Positions 46,864-57,101 of a stretch of 64,000 bases of DNA are shown one piece after another. The first letter of the stretch is position 1, and the number at the start of each line of letters is the position of its first letter. This DNA comes from Aureimonas ureilytica (GTDB taxonomy: Bacteria; Pseudomonadota; Alphaproteobacteria; Rhizobiales; Rhizobiaceae): assembly GCF_001475935.1 (NCBI RefSeq), contig NZ_LDQA01000056.1, forward strand, positions 1 to 64,000, in the 5' to 3' direction. Position numbers and translations under genes: made by a program. Under the pieces are notes generated by a model that did no database searches, was not told the origin of the DNA, and saw only the letters and a program-made list of their open reading frames with translations.

Positions 46864-48730
46864 CGGGGTCCTCGATCATCTGATGGGAGGCGTTCACGGG
46901 GTCGTCGGAATGCGACGACAGCGCCCGGTCGAGCCAGATCGCGGCCGAGATCAGCGACAGGTGCGTCAGCCCCTGCGGGAAATTGCCGAGATGGTCGCCG
47001 GATGTGGAGAGTTCCTCGGAATAAAGGCCGAGGTGATTGGCGTAGGAATGCAGTTTCTCGAACAGAAGTCGGGCCTCCGCAACGAAGCCGGAGCGCGCCA
47101 AGGCCTCGACATACCAGAAGGAGCAGATGGTGAAGAAGCCTTCTTCGCCTTCCAGCCCGTCATGGTTCTCGTCGGTGTTGATGTAGCGCCGGACAAGGCA
47201 GTCATGGACGAGATTGGCCTGCACGGCCTTCAGCGTCGAGGTCCACATCTGGTCGCGCGGGTTGATGAACTTCACGAGCGGCATCAGGAGAACCACGGCG
47301 TCGAGCGTTGAGGAGCCCTTGAACTGGGTGAAGGCGCCCAGGTCCTTGTTCCAGAACTCCTCCAGAATGCTGCGCTGGATCGCGTCGCGCTCGGAACGCC
47401 AGCGCAGGATGTCGGCCGGTAGGGATTCCTGCTCGGCGATCTTCATGCCGCGATCGAGCGCCACCCAGCACATGAGGCGCGAGGACAGATATTCGCGGTC
47501 CTCGCCCCGGCTTTCCCAGATGCCCTTGTCGGGCAGGTGCCAGTGGTCGCAGAGCCAGTCCATCAGCCGCGACAGCTTGGCCCAGACCGCATAGGCCGGC
47601 TTCCCGCGCGCCTTGGTCGCGATATAGACCGCGTCCATGAACTCGCCGAAAATGTCCATCTGGCGCTGGCGATAGGCGGCGTTGCCGACGCGCACCGGGC
47701 GCGAGCCGAGATAGCCGCTCAAATGGTCAAGCGAAACTTCGGGCAGCTTCTCCGCGCCGTCCATCGCGTACATGATCTGGAGGCCGGACTCGACATCCTC
47801 ATGCGGCTCGACGATGCGCTCCATCAGGAAATGGATGAAGGCTTCCGCCTCGTCGAAATAGTTCAGCCGCGACAGGGCGTAGAGCGTAAAGGCGCTGTCG
47901 CGCACCCAGCAGAAGCGATAGTCCCAGTTGCGCTCGCCGCCCACGACCTCCGGTAGGCCGAACGTCGCGGCGGCCGCGATCGAGCCATGGCGCGCCGAGG
48001 TGAGAAGCTTGAGCGTCAGCGCCGAGCGCACCACCAGCTCGCGCCAGAAGGTGGGATAGCGCCCTTGTTTCACCCAGCGGTGCCAGAATTCGCGCGTCTG
48101 CCCGAAGGCGGCGCGCGCGTATCCGGGCTCGATCTTCGGTGCGTCCTTCCGGCCGGGGCAGAAGATCACATAGACCGACTCGTCCTCCTTCAGGTCCACC
48201 TCGCCGGAGATCGTGCCGTTCTCGACCTGCAAGGGGATCGAGGAATAGAAGAAGACCTCTTCGCGCCCGCCATCCGACGCGCGGTCCCAGGACACGGCGA
48301 AGCCGCCTGGAATGGCTCGGAAGTCCGGGTGGATCGAGCCATATTCGGGGCGCGGGCGAATCTGTACGCGAAAGCGCACCGGGCCCATGATCGCCTTGCC
48401 CCGGCGCACGATGCGCCCCGAGCCATCGATCGGCATGAAATCGGTGATCTCGCCGATCCCGTTCGCGCCCAGAAAGCGTGTGAGGAGAATATTGGTGTCG
48501 GGCAGATAGATTTGCCGACAGGCCAGCGCGTCACCTTCGGCCCAGAGCCGGAACTCGCCGCCCTTGTCGGTGTCGAGCAGCCCGGCGAACAGACTGGGTG
48601 AGTCGACATTGGGATGACAGAAGAAATCGATCCGCCCGTCCTGCGCCACGAGGGCGATGGTGTTCATGTCGCCGATCACGCCATGGGCGGAAATCGGGTT
48701 CGGCAGCGCGGGGGCGGAAACGGACTGCAT
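46850..48730 (-). CDS. Glycoside hydrolase family 15 protein (glucoamylase/trehalase-like)
   Basis: 626 residues. The N-terminal beta-sandwich (ISAHGVIGDMNTIALVAQDGRIDFFCHPNVDSPSLF) and the (alpha/alpha)6 barrel with GGERNWDYRFCWVRDSAFTLYAL and EGEEGFFTICSFWYVEALARSG contain the GH15 catalytic region. Bacterial proteins of this class hydrolyse trehalose or alpha-glucans; no signal peptide is visible, so it is likely cytoplasmic. The frame runs to 48913 but the ATG at 48730, close to the conserved domain, is preferred; a start in between is possible. Confidence 0.88.
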   Translation of the reverse strand: MQSVSAPALPNPISAHGVIGDMNTIALVAQDGRIDFFCHPNVDSPSLFAGLLDTDKGGEFRLWAEGDALACRQIYLPDTNILLTRFLGANGIGEITDFMPIDGSGRIVRRGKAIMGPVRFRVQIRPRPEYGSIHPDFRAIPGGFAVSWDRASDGGREEVFFYSSIPLQVENGTISGEVDLKEDESVYVIFCPGRKDAPKIEPGYARAAFGQTREFWHRWVKQGRYPTFWRELVVRSALTLKLLTSARHGSIAAAATFGLPEVVGGERNWDYRFCWVRDSAFTLYALSRLNYFDEAEAFIHFLMERIVEPHEDVESGLQIMYAMDGAEKLPEVSLDHLSGYLGSRPVRVGNAAYRQRQMDIFGEFMDAVYIATKARGKPAYAVWAKLSRLMDWLCDHWHLPDKGIWESRGEDREYLSSRLMCWVALDRGMKIAEQESLPADILRWRSERDAIQRSILEEFWNKDLGAFTQFKGSSTLDAVVLLMPLVKFINPRDQMWTSTLKAVQANLVHDCLVRRYINTDENHDGLEGEEGFFTICSFWYVEALARSGFVAEARLLFEKLHSYANHLGLYSEELSTSGDHLGNFPQGLTHLSLISAAIWLDRALSSHSDDPVNASHQMIEDPDGIY

Positions 48731-48977
48731 CACAAAAACCTGTTGGTCGGGCAGGCGTGACACATTGGTCGTTTGGCCGGGAAGTAAAGTCAGCTCGGGG
48801 GTCTCGCGCGGCGGAAGGCCCGTGGGGAAGGCGGCTGACCTTTTACGTAAAAAGGCAAGACGAACGGGATGCGCGCCTTTCAATTGCTCCATCCGCCTGC
48901 TTTCAGTATCCACGACGTTCGAAGCAGCGGAGGTAAGCGTACCTTACCCCCGCTGGCTGACGCAGTTCGGAGTGACT

Positions 48978-49958
48978 ATGAGCGCCATGGAAGACAGCCT
49001 GCGACGAGCCCTCGAAGGCGGCGACGCGCGCGATCCCGCCTTTCGGGAGAGCATCTATGCCGCCTCCGAACGGGCCTTGGAGCGGATGCTGGAGGCGCGC
49101 GGCGCGGAGGAGGGGATCGCCCACGAGCAGCGCTCGCGCCTGGCCGAAACGATCAACCGCGTCGAGGCCGACTTCGCGCCGCAAAGCTTTGCTCCGCAGA
49201 GCTATTCCGCCGAACCCCATCCTGATGAGCACGAGCCGGAGCCCTACGAGGAACGGCTGACGGATGAAGCTCATCCGCACGCCGCGCCGGACGGTGACGA
49301 GCGGGACGAGCGGGGCGAGGATGGCGGCTGGACGCCGGGCCGACCGCGCGCATCCGACGAAAAGACCCGCGCTTTGCCAAGCTGGAAGGTGCCTGCCTTG
49401 GCCGCTCTTCTGGCGCTCGGGCTGGGGCTTCTCGCCTATGCCATCACGGGCGCGCTGCGCGGCCGCGACACCCCGGAGGTCACGGGCTCGACGGAAGCGG
49501 TCGATACGCTTCCCAAACTCGCCTGGATCGACGTGTTCGACGGCAACGACCTCGAACGTCTCTCGACTCCCGCGGGCGGGCGCATCGAGGCGGTGAAGAA
49601 GGACAGTGCGCGCGAGGCCGTGCGCATTTCGGCGCCGGCCGGCAGCCCGAACGAGGCGCTTCTGGCGGTCGGGCCGGGGACGCTGCATCAGATCGCCGGG
49701 CGAAACGTGCGCATCGAAATCGTCGCCGGTTCGCCCGATGGCACGCCGCGCGAATTCTCCGTTCGCTGCCTCGTCGGCAGCCGAAGCTTCTGCGACAGCC
49801 AGCGCTTCACCACCGACATGCCGGAAGAGGCCTTCGTCTTCGATGTCACCGTTCCGGCCGTGGCCAGCAACGATACCAGCATCGCCATTGCGCCGGGTGT
49901 CGCGGGGCAGACCAACGATGTGGACATCTATTCCCTGCGGCTGCGCCAGCTCGGCTGA
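48978..49958 (+). CDS. Single-pass membrane protein of unknown function
   Basis: 326 residues. An acidic N-terminal cytoplasmic region of about 140 residues (MSAMEDSLRRALEGGDARDPAFRESIYAASERALERML) is followed by one membrane helix (VPALAALLALGLGLLAYAIT) and a 160-residue beta-rich extracytoplasmic domain with two cysteines (RCLVGSRSFC). The ATG at 48978 has GGAG seven bases upstream. The family is not recognised. Between the GH15 gene and phoR. Confidence 0.75.
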   Translation: MSAMEDSLRRALEGGDARDPAFRESIYAASERALERMLEARGAEEGIAHEQRSRLAETINRVEADFAPQSFAPQSYSAEPHPDEHEPEPYEERLTDEAHPHAAPDGDERDERGEDGGWTPGRPRASDEKTRALPSWKVPALAALLALGLGLLAYAITGALRGRDTPEVTGSTEAVDTLPKLAWIDVFDGNDLERLSTPAGGRIEAVKKDSAREAVRISAPAGSPNEALLAVGPGTLHQIAGRNVRIEIVAGSPDGTPREFSVRCLVGSRSFCDSQRFTTDMPEEAFVFDVTVPAVASNDTSIAIAPGVAGQTNDVDIYSLRLRQLG

Positions 49959-50014
49959 GCTGCCGCGACGTCGCTGAAACTTGCTCTCGATTTTTCGTGA
50001 GAAATGACCGCTTC

Positions 50015-50036
50015 GTGTCATCTGATTGACGATCGA
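50015..50036 (+). promoter_or_regulatory. Possible weak Pho box before phoR
   Basis: TGTCAT followed 11 bases later by TGACGA gives a degenerate 11-bp direct repeat. The first half matches the Pho-box half-site, the second poorly. It lies about 50 bases before the phoR start. Confidence 0.3.
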
Positions 50037-50083
50037 ACATGCGAATCGTGTCGCTTGTTCGATCGGGATGCGCAAGCGGAGCG

Positions 50084-51379
50084 ATGATGTCCATTGGCAT
50101 GACCGAGACAGGCTTACCCGGCGGCGGTGCGCGTCGTGGCAGTTTTATCTCGCTTTCCACGCTGGTTCTGGTCGGGGCGCTCGTCTGGGCGGCTTGGGTG
50201 ATTCCGCAGTTGCGCCCCGTCGTCGCCGGGGTTCTGGTGCTGAGCGCCTTGGTCGAGCTGATTCAGCGCAGCGCGCGCGCATCGCTCCGCGCCAAAGCCG
50301 GCAAGGTCGGCGAGGTCGCGCCGCTCTGGCCCAATGCCAGCGTCAAGAGCGTGGTGAACGCGATGCGCGAGCCGGCCTTCGTTCTGGACCGCGATCTCGC
50401 GCTGCGCTTCTCCAACGCCGTTGGCATTCAGACCTTCGGCAACATGGTGCTGGGCGATCCGATCGCCATGCGCTTTCGCGCGCCCGAATTCATCGCCGCC
50501 ATGGCCGAGGCGATCGAGGCGGACGAGCCGCAGCTGACCGAATATGCCGAGCGCGCCCCCTCCGACCGCGCCTGGGCCGTTGATATCCTGCCCATGCCCA
50601 TGCCGGGCGAAGCGCAGACGCATTTCTTTCTGGCGCTGTTTCGCGACCGCACGCAGATGCGCCGGATCGAGAAGATCCGGACGGATTTCGTCGCCAATGC
50701 CAGCCACGAATTGCGCACGCCCCTGGCCTCGCTGTCGGGCTTCATCGAAACGCTGAAAGGCCCGGCGCGAGACGACCCCAAGGCGCGCGCGCAGTTTCTC
50801 GACATCATGCAGGATCAGGCCCGGCGCATGTCGCGCCTGATCGACGATCTCCTGTCTCTGTCGCGTATCGAGATGCGCCGCCGGCTGGAGCCGGGCGAGC
50901 GAGCCGACATCGCCTCCGTTCTGCGCGTCGTGGCGCAGCAATCGGCGCCGACCGCAGCGGAGAAGGAGCTGGCGCTGGAACTCGTCGGGCTGGACGAGGG
51001 CGAAGCGCTGGTCAATGGCGACCATGACGAACTGGTTCAGGTCTTCGGCAATCTCGCCGAAAACGCCATGAAATACGGCGACGGGGGCGGGCGCATCCAG
51101 ATCGGCCTGACGCGCGGCCCCGACACGGTCGAGGCCTTCGTGCGCGATTTCGGCCGGGGCATCGCGCCCGAACACGTGCCGCGTCTGACCGAGCGCTTCT
51201 ACCGGGTGGAGGACGGAAGCGCGCGGGCGCGGGGCACGGGCCTCGGCCTCAGCATCGTGCGAAACGTGTTGATACGCCACAACACACGGCTATCGATCGC
51301 CTCGATTCCCGGGCAAGGCTCGACATTCTCGGTGCGCTTCCGGCTGGCTTCTGTGAGGTCGTCCGGCAAGGCTGCGTGA
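50084..51379 (+). CDS. phoR: Phosphate regulon sensor histidine kinase PhoR
   Basis: About 431 residues from the ATG at 50084. Two close hydrophobic segments near the N-terminus with no large periplasmic loop, then a PAS-like region, the phospho-accepting His in NASHELRTPLASLSGF, and the ATPase domain (NLAENAMKYG, GTGLGLSIVRN). Matches PhoR, which senses phosphate through PstSCAB-PhoU. ATGs at 50084, 50087 and 50099 are all possible starts; the GGAG before 50084 favours the first two. Confidence 0.93.
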   Translation: MMSIGMTETGLPGGGARRGSFISLSTLVLVGALVWAAWVIPQLRPVVAGVLVLSALVELIQRSARASLRAKAGKVGEVAPLWPNASVKSVVNAMREPAFVLDRDLALRFSNAVGIQTFGNMVLGDPIAMRFRAPEFIAAMAEAIEADEPQLTEYAERAPSDRAWAVDILPMPMPGEAQTHFFLALFRDRTQMRRIEKIRTDFVANASHELRTPLASLSGFIETLKGPARDDPKARAQFLDIMQDQARRMSRLIDDLLSLSRIEMRRRLEPGERADIASVLRVVAQQSAPTAAEKELALELVGLDEGEALVNGDHDELVQVFGNLAENAMKYGDGGGRIQIGLTRGPDTVEAFVRDFGRGIAPEHVPRLTERFYRVEDGSARARGTGLGLSIVRNVLIRHNTRLSIASIPGQGSTFSVRFRLASVRSSGKAA

Positions 51380-51394
51380 AATCAATAGCTTAGA

Positions 51395-51427
51395 CTGTCA
51401 TAAATCGGATATGGCTTTGTCATAGAC
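51395..51427 (+). promoter_or_regulatory. Pho box upstream of pstS
   Basis: Three consecutive 11-base units. The first starts CTGTCAT (51395-51401), the third TTGTCAT (51417-51423), and the middle unit is degenerate. The half-sites are 22 bases apart, two helical turns, as expected for tandem PhoB binding. About 100 bases before the pstS start and directly after phoR. Confidence 0.8.
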
Positions 51428-51524
51428 AGGTTGCGTCGGCCGGCTAGACCGGCCTCGAACAACGCCGCGTCCTTTGATCTTGTCCGGCGGTTCGCATTCG
51501 AAACGTTTCGATGGAGAAACGCCT

Positions 51525-52571
51525 GTGATCAAGTCCCTCTTCGCCACGCTCGCTCTCGGCGCGGCCGTCATGACGACCGGCGCGGCTTTCGCGCAGAGCA
51601 CGCAGCCGGTTCATGCGGCCGGTTCCTCGACCGTTCTGCCCTACGCGCAGATCGTGGCGCAGAATTTCGGCGAAATCTTCCCGGACTTCCCGACCCCGGT
51701 CGTGGAGTCGGGCGGCACGTCGGGCGGCTTCCGCCAGTTCTGCGCGGGCGTCGGCCCGGAGACGGTCGACATCGCCAATGCCTCGCGCCCGATCTCGGAC
51801 TCCGAGAAGAAGGCTTGCAAGGATTCCGGCGTTACCGAAATTCAGCAGGTTCGCTTCGGCTATGACGGCATCGTCTTCGCCTCCTCGGCGTCCGGCCCGA
51901 GCTTCGTCCTGACGCCGGAGACGATCTTCAAGGCGCTGGCCGCCAAGGTCGTCAAGGACGGCAAGGTCGTGGACAACGCCGCCGCCAAGTGGTCGGATGT
52001 CGACGCCTCGCTGCCGAACCAGGACATCATCGCCTTCATCCCGGCCGAGAACCACGGCACGCGCGAAGTCTTCGAAGAGAAGACGGTCGTCGCCGGCTGC
52101 AAGTCCTCCGGCGCGCTCGAAGCCTTCAAGAAGTCCGGCATGGACGACAAGGCCGCCGAGAAGCAGTGCCACCAGATCCGCAACGACGGCAAGGCCGTGG
52201 ACGTTGCCGGCGACTACACCGAGACCCTGGCGCGCATCGCCGCCAACCCGCAGGGCGTCGGCGTCTTCGGCCTGGCCTTCTACGACCAGAACCAGGACAA
52301 GCTCAAGGTCGCGACCGTCTCGGGCGTCACGCCTTCGGTCGAGACCGTGGCGTCCGGCCAGTATCCGGTGTCGCGTCCGCTGTTCTTCTACGTCAAGAAG
52401 GCGCATCTCGGCGTCGTTCCGGGCCTCAAGGAGTTCGTGACCTTCTGGCTCGACGATCAGATGATCGGCCCCGACGGCCCGCTCGCCCAGTACGGCCTCG
52501 TGCCGGCCCCTGAGGCGCAGCGCGAAGAAGCCCGCAAGGCTTTCGAAGCCGGCACCACGATCGCCGAATAA
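51525..52571 (+). CDS. pstS: Phosphate-binding periplasmic protein PstS
   Basis: 348 residues. A signal peptide ends near AAFAQS; the mature domain begins STQPVHAAGSSTVLPYAQIVAQNF. Phosphate-binding segments AGSSTVLP, VESGGTSGGFRQFC and NASRPI are present. High-affinity phosphate capture for PstCAB. The start is the GTG at 51525 with GGAG upstream; the ATG further upstream lacks one. A hairpin follows the gene. Confidence 0.96.
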   Translation: MIKSLFATLALGAAVMTTGAAFAQSTQPVHAAGSSTVLPYAQIVAQNFGEIFPDFPTPVVESGGTSGGFRQFCAGVGPETVDIANASRPISDSEKKACKDSGVTEIQQVRFGYDGIVFASSASGPSFVLTPETIFKALAAKVVKDGKVVDNAAAKWSDVDASLPNQDIIAFIPAENHGTREVFEEKTVVAGCKSSGALEAFKKSGMDDKAAEKQCHQIRNDGKAVDVAGDYTETLARIAANPQGVGVFGLAFYDQNQDKLKVATVSGVTPSVETVASGQYPVSRPLFFYVKKAHLGVVPGLKEFVTFWLDDQMIGPDGPLAQYGLVPAPEAQREEARKAFEAGTTIAE

Positions 52572-52588
52572 TCCATCTTCTTCGATGG

Positions 52589-52612
52589 GAGGCCGGCCCA
52601 AGGGTCGGCCTC
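52589..52612 (+). terminator. Hairpin between pstS and pstC
   Basis: A 10-pair stem (one G.U) with a 4-base loop, 18 bases after the pstS stop, followed by a T-rich stretch. Probably a leaky terminator or mRNA-stabilising structure giving more PstS than PstC. Confidence 0.6.
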
Positions 52613-52688
52613 TTCACTTTCACCGCCAGCCGTCCGCGACCTGAGAGGGGAAGCGCGAGGCTGATGATCCTTCGGGGGACGGCGAACG

Positions 52689-54164
52689 GTGTCCGTATTT
52701 GCTCTCATTCTGATTGTTCTGGCGATTGGCCTTGTGGGCTTCGTGCTGGGACGCCGCAAAGGCGCGGCGCTGCCCGACGCGCCCGGCGCCAAAATCCATT
52801 CCCGCCCGGTCTATCACGGGTCCTATGTCTTCTCCTGGGCCGTGGTCCCGGCCTTTCTCCTGATGGCCGCCTGGCTCGCGATTTCGCCCATTGTCGTCTT
52901 CTCCACCGTCGAGCGCCGTATCGAAGCCGATACGCAGAGCGCCTCCTCCTCGCTCGGCCGCAGCCTCGTGCGCTCGCTGGGTCAAGGCATTCGCGCGCTT
53001 CCCGCCGATGAGCAGGTGGGCCTCGAGACAGCCGGCATCGCCCAGATCAAGCCCTTGTTCGAGCGTCGCGGCATTCCGCTTCCGGGCGGCGCGACGGACG
53101 CGATGGTTCCGATCGCCGTCGAGAAGAACCACATGGAGGACGTGAGCCGTCTGGCCATGACGGGCGCCGTTCTGGTGGTTGCGGTCGCCGGGCTCTTCCT
53201 GTCCCTGTCCCGCATCGCGGTTCGTCTGCGCGCGCGCAACAAGGTCGAGCGGATCGTCAAGGTCTTCCTGATCCTCTGCTCCTCGATCGCCATTCTGACG
53301 ACGGTCGGCATCGTCTGCTCGATGCTGTTCGAGAGCATCGATTTCTTCAGCCGTATCTCGCCCTCGAGCTTCTTCTTCGGAACGGTGTGGGAGCCACGCT
53401 TTGCCGCCGCCGGGTCGCAGGCGGCCGGGCAGTTCGGCATCATCCCGCTTCTGGCGGGCACTCTCTATATCGCCTTCGTCGCCATGCTCTTCGCCGTGCC
53501 GGTCGGCCTGTTCGCCGCCATCTACATGGCCGAATATGCGTCCAGCCGCGTGCGCTCCATCGTCAAGCCGCTGCTCGAAGTGCTGGCCGGCATTCCGACG
53601 ATCGTCTACGGCTTCTTCGCGCTGATCACGGTCGGCCCGTTCCTGCGCGACATCTCGGCCGACATCAACGGGCTGCTGACGGGCAATTTCACCGGCTTTA
53701 TCCAGGCGCAGTCGATCCTGACCGCCGGTCTCGTGATGGGCATCATGCTGATCCCCTTCGTCTCGTCCCTCTCGGACGACATCATCACCGCCGTGCCGCG
53801 CTCGCTGCGTGACGGCTCGATGGGGCTGGGCGCGACGCCCTCCGAAACGGTGAAGAAGGTCGTGCTGCCGGCGGCGCTGCCCGGCATCGTCTCGGCGCTG
53901 CTGCTCACCGCTTCGCGCGCCATCGGCGAGACCATGATCGTGGTTCTGGCGGCCGGCATCGCGGCCAACATCACACTCAACCCGTTCGAGGCCATGACCA
54001 CCGTGACGGTCAAGATCGTCTCGCAGCTGACGGGCGATCTCGACTTCACCTCGCCGCAAAGCCTCGTGGCCTTCGCGCTCGGCATCACGCTCTTCGTGAT
54101 GACGCTGATCCTCAACATCATCGCCCTTGCCATCGTGCGCAAGTACCGGGAGCAGTACGACTGA
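52689..54164 (+). CDS. pstC: Phosphate ABC transporter permease PstC
   Basis: 491 residues, longer than E. coli PstC because of an N-terminal pair of helices with an intervening charged region, as is usual in alphaproteobacteria. The permease core contains [41 protein letters not shown] and the EAA-like loop [26 protein letters not shown]. Starts at a GTG at 52689. Its stop overlaps the pstA start (TGATG). Confidence 0.95.
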   Translation: MSVFALILIVLAIGLVGFVLGRRKGAALPDAPGAKIHSRPVYHGSYVFSWAVVPAFLLMAAWLAISPIVVFSTVERRIEADTQSASSSLGRSLVRSLGQGIRALPADEQVGLETAGIAQIKPLFERRGIPLPGGATDAMVPIAVEKNHMEDVSRLAMTGAVLVVAVAGLFLSLSRIAVRLRARNKVERIVKVFLILCSSIAILTTVGIVCSMLFESIDFFSRISPSSFFFGTVWEPRFAAAGSQAAGQFGIIPLLAGTLYIAFVAMLFAVPVGLFAAIYMAEYASSRVRSIVKPLLEVLAGIPTIVYGFFALITVGPFLRDISADINGLLTGNFTGFIQAQSILTAGLVMGIMLIPFVSSLSDDIITAVPRSLRDGSMGLGATPSETVKKVVLPAALPGIVSALLLTASRAIGETMIVVLAAGIAANITLNPFEAMTTVTVKIVSQLTGDLDFTSPQSLVAFALGITLFVMTLILNIIALAIVRKYREQYD

Positions 54165-55489
54165 TGAGCGATACGACGATTTCCCGCTCGGACGCCGTTC
54201 CGACCTCCGCGCGCCCCGCGCGGCGCGACATCGGCCTGCGCCGTCGCTATGCCGCCGAACGTCGCTTCCGCTTCTATGGTCAGGGTGCGATCGCCATCGG
54301 CATGATCTTCCTCGCCATCCTTCTTTGGACGGTGATCGGGCAGGGCTACACGGCCTTCTTCCAGACCCAGATCCGCCTGCCGGTCACCTTCTCCAAGAGC
54401 ATCATCGATCCGAACGACAAGGCCAAAGCCGACCCGACGATCCTGCGCACGGTGAATTACCCGCGCCTCGTGCAGGACGCGCTGGTGAAGGAACTCGGCA
54501 TCGACCCGAACAACCGGGCCGCCGTCGCCTCGGCCATGCAGCTCGTGTCGCAGGGCGTGCGTGCCCAGCTCGCCAACATGGTGCTGGACGATCTCTCGAT
54601 CATCGGCACGACGCAGGATGTCTGGGTCTACGCCAACTCGACGGTCGACTCGGCCGTGAAGGGGCAGTTCGATCTGTCGATCCCGGAAGCGCGCCGTCCG
54701 ATCAAGGACCAGCAGCTCGCCTGGATTCACGATCTCGAAGCCAAGGGCGCGATGGAGCAGCGCTTCAACACCGGGCTCTTCACCTTCGGCGCTTCCGCCC
54801 GCGCCGAGACGGCGGGCGTCGGCGTCGCCCTGATCGGCTCGCTCTACATGATGGGCATCGTTCTGGTGCTGGCTCTGCCGATCGGCGTCGCGGCGTCGAT
54901 CTATCTGGAAGAGTTCGCGCCCAAGAACCGCTTCACCGACCTCATCGAGGTGAACATCAACAATCTCGCGGCTGTGCCTTCGATCGTCTACGGCCTCTTG
55001 GGTCTCGCCGTCTTCATCAACTGGATGGGCCTACCGCGCTCGGCCTCGCTGGTCGGCGGCCTCGTCCTGACGCTGATGACGCTGCCCACGATCATCATCG
55101 CGACCCGCGCCGCGTTGAAGGCCGTGCCGCCCTCGATCCGCGCCGCCGCCCTGGGGCTCGGCGCATCCAAGATGCAGACCGTGTTCCAGCATGTGCTGCC
55201 GCTGGCCATGCCCGGCATTCTGACGGGCACGATCATCGGTCTCGCCCATGCGCTGGGCGAAACCGCGCCGCTCCTCCTGATCGGCATGGTGGCCTTCGTC
55301 GCCAACTATCCCGCAACGCCCATGGACCCCGCGACCGCTCTTCCGGTGCAGATCTACATGTGGGCCAACGAGGCCGAGCGCGCCTTCGTGGAGCGCACCT
55401 CGGGCGCCATCATCGTGCTTCTTCTCTTCCTGGCGGTCATGAACGTCACCGCCATTCTGCTTCGTCGTCGCTTCGAGCGTCGCTGGTAG
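54164..55489 (+). CDS. pstA: Phosphate ABC transporter permease PstA
   Basis: 441 residues, with an N-terminal extension of about 150 residues before the permease core. Core features: [39 protein letters not shown] and [29 protein letters not shown] (EAA loop). Pairs with PstC. Overlaps pstC by one base; pstB follows after 17 bases. Confidence 0.95.
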   Translation: MSDTTISRSDAVPTSARPARRDIGLRRRYAAERRFRFYGQGAIAIGMIFLAILLWTVIGQGYTAFFQTQIRLPVTFSKSIIDPNDKAKADPTILRTVNYPRLVQDALVKELGIDPNNRAAVASAMQLVSQGVRAQLANMVLDDLSIIGTTQDVWVYANSTVDSAVKGQFDLSIPEARRPIKDQQLAWIHDLEAKGAMEQRFNTGLFTFGASARAETAGVGVALIGSLYMMGIVLVLALPIGVAASIYLEEFAPKNRFTDLIEVNINNLAAVPSIVYGLLGLAVFINWMGLPRSASLVGGLVLTLMTLPTIIIATRAALKAVPPSIRAAALGLGASKMQTVFQHVLPLAMPGILTGTIIGLAHALGETAPLLLIGMVAFVANYPATPMDPATALPVQIYMWANEAERAFVERTSGAIIVLLLFLAVMNVTAILLRRRFERRW

Positions 55490-55506
55490 GAACGATCGGA
55501 TTTTAT

Positions 55507-56316
55507 ATGATGGAAAATCTTCATTTGACCGCCGCCCCGAAGACCAGCGCGCCCGCCTTCGCCAGCAAGATGAAGGGCGAGAGCGTCTCGGTCTTCTACG
55601 GCGCGAAACAGGCGCTGTTCGAGGTCAATCTCGACGTCTACGAACGTCAGGTGACGGCGCTGATCGGCCCTTCGGGCTGCGGCAAGTCCACCTTCCTGCG
55701 CTCGCTCAACCGCATGAACGACACGGTCGAGGGCGCCAAGGTCAAGGGCCTGATCACGCTGGACGGCGAGGACATCTACAACCCGCAGATCGACGTGGTG
55801 GAACTGCGCGCCCGCGTCGGCATGGTGTTCCAAAAGCCCAACCCGTTCCCGAAGTCGATCTTCGAGAACGTCGCCTATGGGCCGAAAATCCACGGGCTCG
55901 CCAAGTCGAAGACCGATCTGGAAGAGATCGTGGTCACCTCGCTGCGCAAGGCCGGCCTGTTTCAGGAGGTGAAGGACCGCCTTCATGACGCCGGCACGGG
56001 CCTGTCGGGCGGCCAGCAGCAGCGCCTGTGCATCGCGCGCGCCATCGCGGTGTCGCCCGAGGTGATCCTGATGGACGAGCCCTGCTCGGCGCTCGACCCG
56101 ATCGCGACCGCCACGGTCGAGGAACTGATCGACGAGCTGAAGCAGAACTTCACGATCGTGATCGTGACGCACTCGATGCAGCAGGCCGCCCGCGTGTCGC
56201 AGCGCACGGCCATGTTCCATCTGGGCAAGATCGTCGAGGTCGGACCGACCGAGAAGATGTTCCAGAACCCGGACGACAAGCGTACGCAGGACTACATCAC
56301 CGGCCGCTTCGGCTAA
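55507..56316 (+). CDS. pstB: Phosphate ABC transporter ATPase PstB
   Basis: 269 residues. Walker [10 protein letters not shown], the conserved [18 protein letters not shown], signature [16 protein letters not shown] and Walker [14 protein letters not shown] are all intact. Energises phosphate uptake. Two adjacent ATGs (55507, 55510) are possible; the longer frame to 54127 is antiphase reading through pstA and is not used. Confidence 0.97.
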   Translation: MMENLHLTAAPKTSAPAFASKMKGESVSVFYGAKQALFEVNLDVYERQVTALIGPSGCGKSTFLRSLNRMNDTVEGAKVKGLITLDGEDIYNPQIDVVELRARVGMVFQKPNPFPKSIFENVAYGPKIHGLAKSKTDLEEIVVTSLRKAGLFQEVKDRLHDAGTGLSGGQQQRLCIARAIAVSPEVILMDEPCSALDPIATATVEELIDELKQNFTIVIVTHSMQQAARVSQRTAMFHLGKIVEVGPTEKMFQNPDDKRTQDYITGRFG

Positions 56317-56376
56317 CCTCGCGCCCGGCCGCGCCGCCGCGCGCGGCTGACCCCGCCAGAACAGGGAGTTCGCATC

Positions 56377-57096
56377 ATGGAACACATCGTTTCCTCCTAT
56401 GATGACGAGTTGAAATTCATCCTGCGCCGCATCTCCGAAATGGGTGGCCAGGCCGAGCGCATGGTGGAACAGGCCGTGTCGGCGCTGATCCGCTCCGACT
56501 GGGGCCTCGCCCAGTCCGTCGTCGCCGACGACATCCTTCTCGACACGCTCCAGCGCGAGGTGGACGAGCGCGCCGTGATGACGATCGGCAAGCGCCAGCC
56601 CATGGCGCAGGATCTGCGCGAGATCGTCGGCGCGATCCGTATCTCCAGCGATCTGGAGCGGATCGGCGATCTGGGCAAGAACATCGCCAAGCGCGTCATC
56701 GCGGTGAACGATCACAAGCAGCCGGTTCAGCTGGTGCGCGGGATCGAGCACATGTCGGAGCTGGCGCTGGAGCAGCTGAAGAACGTTCTCGACGTCTACG
56801 CCACGCGCGACGCCGTGCGTGCGCTGGAAATCCGTGCCCACGACGCCGAGATCGACGCGCTCTACACCTCGCTGTTCCGCGAACTCCTGACCTATATGAT
56901 GGAAGATCCGCGCAACATCACGGCCTGCACGCATCTCCTCTTCTCGGCCAAGAATATCGAGCGGATCGGCGACCACGCGACCAACATCGCCGAGACGGTC
57001 TACTACATCAAGACCGGCACGCAGATGGAGGCCGAGCGTCCCAAGAGCGACTCGACGCCCTCGATCGCCGCGCCCATGCCCGGCGCGAACGGGTAA
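56377..57096 (+). CDS. phoU: Phosphate signalling regulator PhoU
   Basis: 239 residues forming two three-helix bundles, each with the ExxxD metal-binding pattern (EIVGAIRISSDLERIGDLGKNIAKR and LLFSAKNIERIGDHATNIAE). Links PstSCAB activity to PhoR and represses the regulon when phosphate is plentiful. 60 bases after pstB and 5 before phoB. Confidence 0.97.
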   Translation: MEHIVSSYDDELKFILRRISEMGGQAERMVEQAVSALIRSDWGLAQSVVADDILLDTLQREVDERAVMTIGKRQPMAQDLREIVGAIRISSDLERIGDLGKNIAKRVIAVNDHKQPVQLVRGIEHMSELALEQLKNVLDVYATRDAVRALEIRAHDAEIDALYTSLFRELLTYMMEDPRNITACTHLLFSAKNIERIGDHATNIAETVYYIKTGTQMEAERPKSDSTPSIAAPMPGANG

Positions 57097-57101
57097 GCGC
57101 C

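Noticed and set aside
54127-56316. 729-codon frame suggesting a fused pst protein
   Set aside because: The first 460 codons are pstA read in the wrong frame with Arg/His-rich sequence; pstB begins at 55507.
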